From: Clostridiales bacterium
GTDB taxonomy: Bacteria; Bacillota; Clostridia; Christensenellales; Pumilibacteraceae
Direction: 5' to 3'
DNA: 46,453 nucleotides
Assembly (NCBI GenBank): GCA_031276725.1
Contig: JAISMM010000037.1
Location: 1-46,453 of the forward strand
Of this stretch, positions 43,666-46,453 are shown piece by piece; the first letter of the stretch is position 1, and each line of letters opens with the position of its first letter. The position numbers and the translations under genes were made by a program. The notes beneath the pieces were generated by a model. It did no database searches, was not told the origin of the DNA, and worked only from the letters and a program-made list of their open reading frames with translations.

Positions 43666-44159
43666 AAAAAACTGCCGTGTTTGCGGGAACGTTCGACCCG
43701 TTCACGATAGGGCATCACGATATAGTCGCGCGCGCGTCGCGGTTTTTCGACGAGCTTTACATAGGCGTGGCGGTCGGCGCGGGCGGCGGCAAGTCGTCGC
43801 GGCGGAGCGCGGACGAGCGCGTCGAGATTGCAAGACTGTCGGTCGCGGACGTCGCGAACGCGCGCGTTACGGCGTTCGAAAGTTTTTTGGTGGACTTTGC
43901 AAAGCGGGTCGGTGCATCCGCGATCGTAAGGGGACTCCGCAACTTTAAGGATTTAGAGTACGAACGCGCTTTAACGGAGGTTTACCGCTCCCAAAATCCG
44001 GACTTAGAGATCTTATATTTAATTTCCTCTCATAATTACGCGCACGTTTCAAGTACAATAGTAAGGGAGCTTGCGCTTTTGGGCGGCAAGCTCGACGGCT
44101 ACGTTTGCGGCGCGGCAAGCGGTCTTATTAAGGAATTATATTCAAAGCGGGGTATTTAA
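43662..44159 (+). CDS. coaD: Phosphopantetheine adenylyltransferase
   Basis: A 165-residue nucleotidyltransferase of CoA synthesis, acting on 4'-phosphopantetheine and ATP. Visible are the GTFDPFTIGHHDIV motif (T/HxGH), RGLRNFKDLEYE, and the C-terminal ISSHNYAHVSSTIVRELALLGG. ATG 43662 is preceded by AAGGAGG (43649-43655) and overlaps the rsmD end. Confidence 0.96.
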   Translation: MKKTAVFAGTFDPFTIGHHDIVARASRFFDELYIGVAVGAGGGKSSRRSADERVEIARLSVADVANARVTAFESFLVDFAKRVGASAIVRGLRNFKDLEYERALTEVYRSQNPDLEILYLISSHNYAHVSSTIVRELALLGGKLDGYVCGAASGLIKELYSKRGI

Positions 44160-44161
44160 GT

Positions 44162-44623
44162 ATGGACATTTTAGGGCTTTTGAGCGAAATGGAAGCGGAG
44201 CTTACCGACAAGCGCGGTATATTCGGCAAAAAAATCGACATCGAAAAATGCGTCGATATAGTTTACGAAATGAAGCGCGTTTTTCCCGAAAATATCCGCG
44301 AGGCGGAGTACGTCCTCGCCAATAAGGACAAGATTTTGCAGAACGCCGACAACGTCGCCAAAAATATGATACGCGAGGCGGAGGAACGCGCCGAACACAT
44401 AATCGACAATTCCGAGCTGATAAAACGCGCCGAGGCCGAAGCAAAAACGATTATCGACGCCGGCTATTATCAATGCGACGCGCTTGTCGAGCGCACCAAA
44501 ACCCACCTCGATTCTATGTTTAAGGACGTCGAGCAATTCCTGCTTTCGACCCTCGCTATGATACGCAACAACAGGGAGGAGTTGAGGGGGGCGATGATTC
44601 TTAAACAACCTGTCGCCCGGTGA
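44162..44623 (+). CDS. Coiled-coil protein, V-type subunit H / DivIVA-like
   Basis: A 153-residue, strongly helical, charged protein. DKILQNADNVAKNMIREAEERAEHIIDNSELIKRAEAEAKTII is a coiled coil of the kind annotated as ATP synthase b/H-like or DivIVA-like. The end GYYQCDALVERTKTHLDSMFKDVEQFLLSTLAMIRNNREEL is also helical. Genes of this kind often follow rsmD-coaD in Clostridia (recalled). No enzymatic motif is seen. It starts 2 bp after coaD, and its stop codon lies inside the left end of the second PE element. Confidence 0.8.
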   Translation: MDILGLLSEMEAELTDKRGIFGKKIDIEKCVDIVYEMKRVFPENIREAEYVLANKDKILQNADNVAKNMIREAEERAEHIIDNSELIKRAEAEAKTIIDAGYYQCDALVERTKTHLDSMFKDVEQFLLSTLAMIRNNREELRGAMILKQPVAR

Positions 44624-44780
44624 AAGCTCCGAACAAGTTTAGTCGGCTTTAAGACGCGTCTTTTTTGCTATAAATTGCCTTCTTTTTTTGACAATAGCGG
44701 CGCTATTGCCTGCAAAAACAAGTCAATTTCTATCTAAAAAATCCGTTGCCTTAAAGCCGCCGCACTTATTCGGAGCTTTC
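44622..44780 (+). repeat. Palindromic element PE, copy 2 (159 bp)
   Basis: Ends: GAAAGCTCCGAA (44622-44633) and TTCGGAGCTTTC (44769-44780). Compared with copy 1, the A in the left arm and the T in the right arm have both changed (A-T to G-C), keeping the pair. Second stem: CGGCTTTAAG (44644-44653) with CTTAAAGCCG (44750-44759), now perfect. The central hairpin CAATAGC-GGC-GCTATTG differs only in the loop. The left end includes the TGA of the upstream gene. Confidence 0.8.
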
Positions 44781-44782
44781 CG

Positions 44783-45017
44783 GTGAAAATTCCCGAGGGA
44801 ACGACGGCGAGCGGAACCGTCGGCTCGGTCGTGTATTGAATATACACTCCGCTTCGCTGACGAACCGCGCTTGCCGCCGCTCCGGCGGGTTTTTGACCGG
44901 GCGACGGCGAGCGGTGGAAATTCCCGCGTGAACGACGGCAAGCGGTGAAAACTCCCTGCGTGAACGACGGCAAGCGGTGAAAACTCCCTGCGGGAAGGAC
45001 GGCGAGCGGTGGAAAAC
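44783..45017. repeat. Tandem 31-32-bp repeats before aroF
   Basis: Units start with CGACGGCRAGCGGTGRAAA and continue WCTCCCTGCGTGAA-like. They begin at 44902, 44933, 44965 and 44997 (the last partial), and an older unit lies at 44783-44813 (GGTGAAAATTCCCGAGGGAA then CGACGGCGAGCGG). Between them (44814-44900) is GC-rich DNA with short inverted repeats. No gene and no clear promoter for aroF is visible. Long minus-strand frames across this stretch are products of the repeat composition. Confidence 0.7.
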
Positions 45018-45049
45018 AATCGGAAATACAACAAAGGAGCAATAATATA

Positions 45050-46075
45050 ATGTTTGAAAAAGTACGCGCTATATTGTCGGCGGACGAGATAAAAATTCGT
45101 ATGCCGCTCGACATAGCTATGAAAAAACTTAAAGAGGAGCGCGACGCGCTCGTCAAGGATATTATCGCGGGGCGCGACAAGCGGACGCTTTTTATTATAG
45201 GGCCGTGTTCGGCGGATAACGAGGACGCGGTTTGCGATTACGCCTCGCGCCTTGCCCGCGTCGCCGACAAGGTGAAGGACAAGCTGATACTTATGCCGCG
45301 CATCTACACCAACAAGCCCAGAACGCGCGGCGAGGGCTACAAGGGAATGCTGCACAGCCCCGACCCGCGCAAGGGCACCGACATTCAAGCGGGCATTATG
45401 GCAATCCGCAATATGCACCTGCGCGTCATAAGCGAGAGCGGTCTTACGGGCGCGGACGAAATGCTTTACCCCGATAATTTCGCTTACCTCGACGACGTTC
45501 TAAGCTACGTGGCGGTGGGGGCGCGTTCTGTCGAAAATCAGCAGCACAGGCTTGTGGCGAGCGGAATCGACGTTCCGGTCGGACTCAAAAATTCTATGAA
45601 CGGAAGCCTTACCGTGCTTGCAAACTCCATCTACGCCGCGCAGCTGCCTAACGAATTCAAGTACGGCAACAACCAAGTCCGCACGAACGGCAACGAGTAC
45701 GCGCACGCGATTTTGCGCGGCAGCGTCGATATTTTCGGCAATAATTTATCTAATTATCACTTCGAGGACATAATTAAGTTCTACAATATATACGGCGAGC
45801 AGGGGCTGAAAAACCCCGCGATAGTTATCGACACAAACCACTCCAACAGCGGTAAAAATCCGTTCGAGCAGCGCCGCATAGTTCGCGAGGTTATGTCGAA
45901 TATGCGCGCCGACAAGCGGATCGCATCGCTCGTCAAGGGCTTTATGGTCGAAAGCTATATCGCGGACGGCAATCAGGACGCGAACGGCGGCGTATACGGC
46001 AAGTCGATAACCGACGCCTGCATCGGCTGGGAAAAGACGGAGAGTCTTATTTACGAGGTCGCCGACAATTTATAA
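45050..46075 (+). CDS. aroF: 3-deoxy-7-phosphoheptulonate (DAHP) synthase, AroFGH type
   Basis: A 341-residue class I DAHP synthase that joins PEP and erythrose-4-phosphate, the first step to aromatic amino acids. Motifs are IIGPCSADN, MPRIYTNKPRTRGEGYKGM (PEP binding), GARSVENQQHRLVASGIDVPVGLKNSMNGS and IDTNHSNSGKNP. ATG 45050 follows AAAGGAGC (45034-45041). There is no fused chorismate mutase or ACT domain. It lies about 4 kb from the ior/paaK genes, which can also feed aryl pyruvates into aromatic amino acids. Confidence 0.95.
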   Translation: MFEKVRAILSADEIKIRMPLDIAMKKLKEERDALVKDIIAGRDKRTLFIIGPCSADNEDAVCDYASRLARVADKVKDKLILMPRIYTNKPRTRGEGYKGMLHSPDPRKGTDIQAGIMAIRNMHLRVISESGLTGADEMLYPDNFAYLDDVLSYVAVGARSVENQQHRLVASGIDVPVGLKNSMNGSLTVLANSIYAAQLPNEFKYGNNQVRTNGNEYAHAILRGSVDIFGNNLSNYHFEDIIKFYNIYGEQGLKNPAIVIDTNHSNSGKNPFEQRRIVREVMSNMRADKRIASLVKGFMVESYIADGNQDANGGVYGKSITDACIGWEKTESLIYEVADNL

Positions 46076-46128
46076 ACCGGGCGGCAGATATGGGCGCCCG
46101 TGGGGCGCCGCCGCATTCGGCGCACTCC

Positions 46129-46453
46129 AAAATTCCCCTCCGGGGAGGGGTGGCACGTAGTGCCGGGGTGGTTGGTTGTCCGGCACATTCGGCAACTACC
46201 CAAAATACACCTCTGCGGAGGGGTGCCGCGTTGGCGGCGGGGTGGTTGCCCGTTTCCGCAGGTTGCTTGCGGAAACGGGTATACGCCCTACAAACGGCTT
46301 TGCCGTTTGACGGCTCGGTTCGTGGCACGTAGTGCCGTGGTGGTTCAATTATTAAGATTAACCGCATAAAAAATGTATGTTAAAGCGGTTAAAACAAGTA
46401 ATACAACCACCCCGTCGGCGTCCGCCGCCACCCCTCCATAGAGGGGAATTCAA
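46129..46453 (+). repeat. R1 dispersed repeat, copy h (runs to the window end)
   Basis: Contains two R1 starts (AAAATTCCCCTCCGGGGAGG at 46129 and a relaxed one at 46200), the hairpin ACAAACGGCTTTGCCGTTTG (46289-46308), GTGGCACGTAGTGCC, GTGGTTCAATTATTAAG and the right end CATAGAGGGGAATTC. It corresponds to the long form at 6609-6860. The 53 bp between aroF and the repeat holds a GGCGGC...GCCGCC hairpin without a T-run. Confidence 0.75.

Noticed and set aside
44723-45418. 231-codon minus-strand frame before and inside aroF
   Set aside because: Half is the complement of aroF and half is translation of the tandem repeats (recurring FHRLPSFT-like phrases).

Overview
This window looks like chromosomal DNA of an endospore-forming Firmicute, probably an uncultured member of the Clostridia with GC-rich third codon positions. 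The evidence is a full spoIIIAA-AH operon, spoIVB, the spoIIAA-spoIIAB-sigF operon, and a gene order that closely follows the classical Bacillus/Clostridium block: pepP-efp-spoIIIA-yqhY-nusB-folD-xseA-xseB-ispA-dxs-nadK-argR-recN-spoIVB. Every convincing gene is on the + strand except one insertion sequence. No rRNA, tRNA or CRISPR array was seen.

Layout. 1-1.6 kb: the end of an Ala-rich gene, a lipid glycosyltransferase and a decayed fragment that reads like the start of UDP-galactopyranose mutase. 1.6-3.6 kb: pepP, efp and a small unknown gene. 3.6-7.1 kb: an accessory island with a large Fn3-like lipoprotein, an IS1-family element whose transposase needs a -1 frameshift, and several copies of a dispersed repeat called R1 here. 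7.1-12.0 kb: spoIIIAA-AH. 12.2-21.1 kb: yqhY-nusB-folD-xseAB-ispA-dxs, then nadK-argR-recN. 21.3-24.8 kb: spoIVB, a 0.75-kb gap, and the spoIIA operon with a Spo0A-box-like site upstream. 24.8-25.85 kb: another R1-rich gap. 25.85-29.0 kb: rnhB, yraN, a DUF2156 gene and a GNAT gene. 29.0-35.1 kb: the F-type ATP synthase operon. 35.15-40.75 kb: an aryl-2-oxoacid module of paaK, iorA, iorB, a second paaK and an ACT protein. 40.95-46.1 kb: alr, 5-formyl-THF cyclo-ligase, a membrane protein, rsmD, coaD, a coiled-coil protein and aroF. The window ends in another R1 copy.

The most unusual gene is in the ATP synthase operon. There is no normal delta (atpH) gene. Its C-terminal domain alone is fused in frame to the N-terminus of the alpha subunit, followed by a 37-residue tandem duplication of the alpha N-terminal segment. 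The beta subunit also has an extra Lys/Thr/Glu-rich N-terminal tail of about 30 residues.

Four DNA-level patterns also stand out. (1) A 19-bp quasi-palindrome lies inside four unrelated coding sequences, in different reading frames. (2) A quasi-palindromic element of about 160 bp occurs twice, with compensatory base changes in its stems, and a shortened relative lies before pepP. (3) Three genes or operons (nadK, rnhB, atpB) have a -10 box ending exactly 7 nt before the ATG, which predicts leaderless mRNAs. (4) Compared with Bacillus, spo0A, accBC and the tlyA-type gene yqxC are missing from their usual places in the conserved block, and two of those junctions carry repeats or a new promoter.
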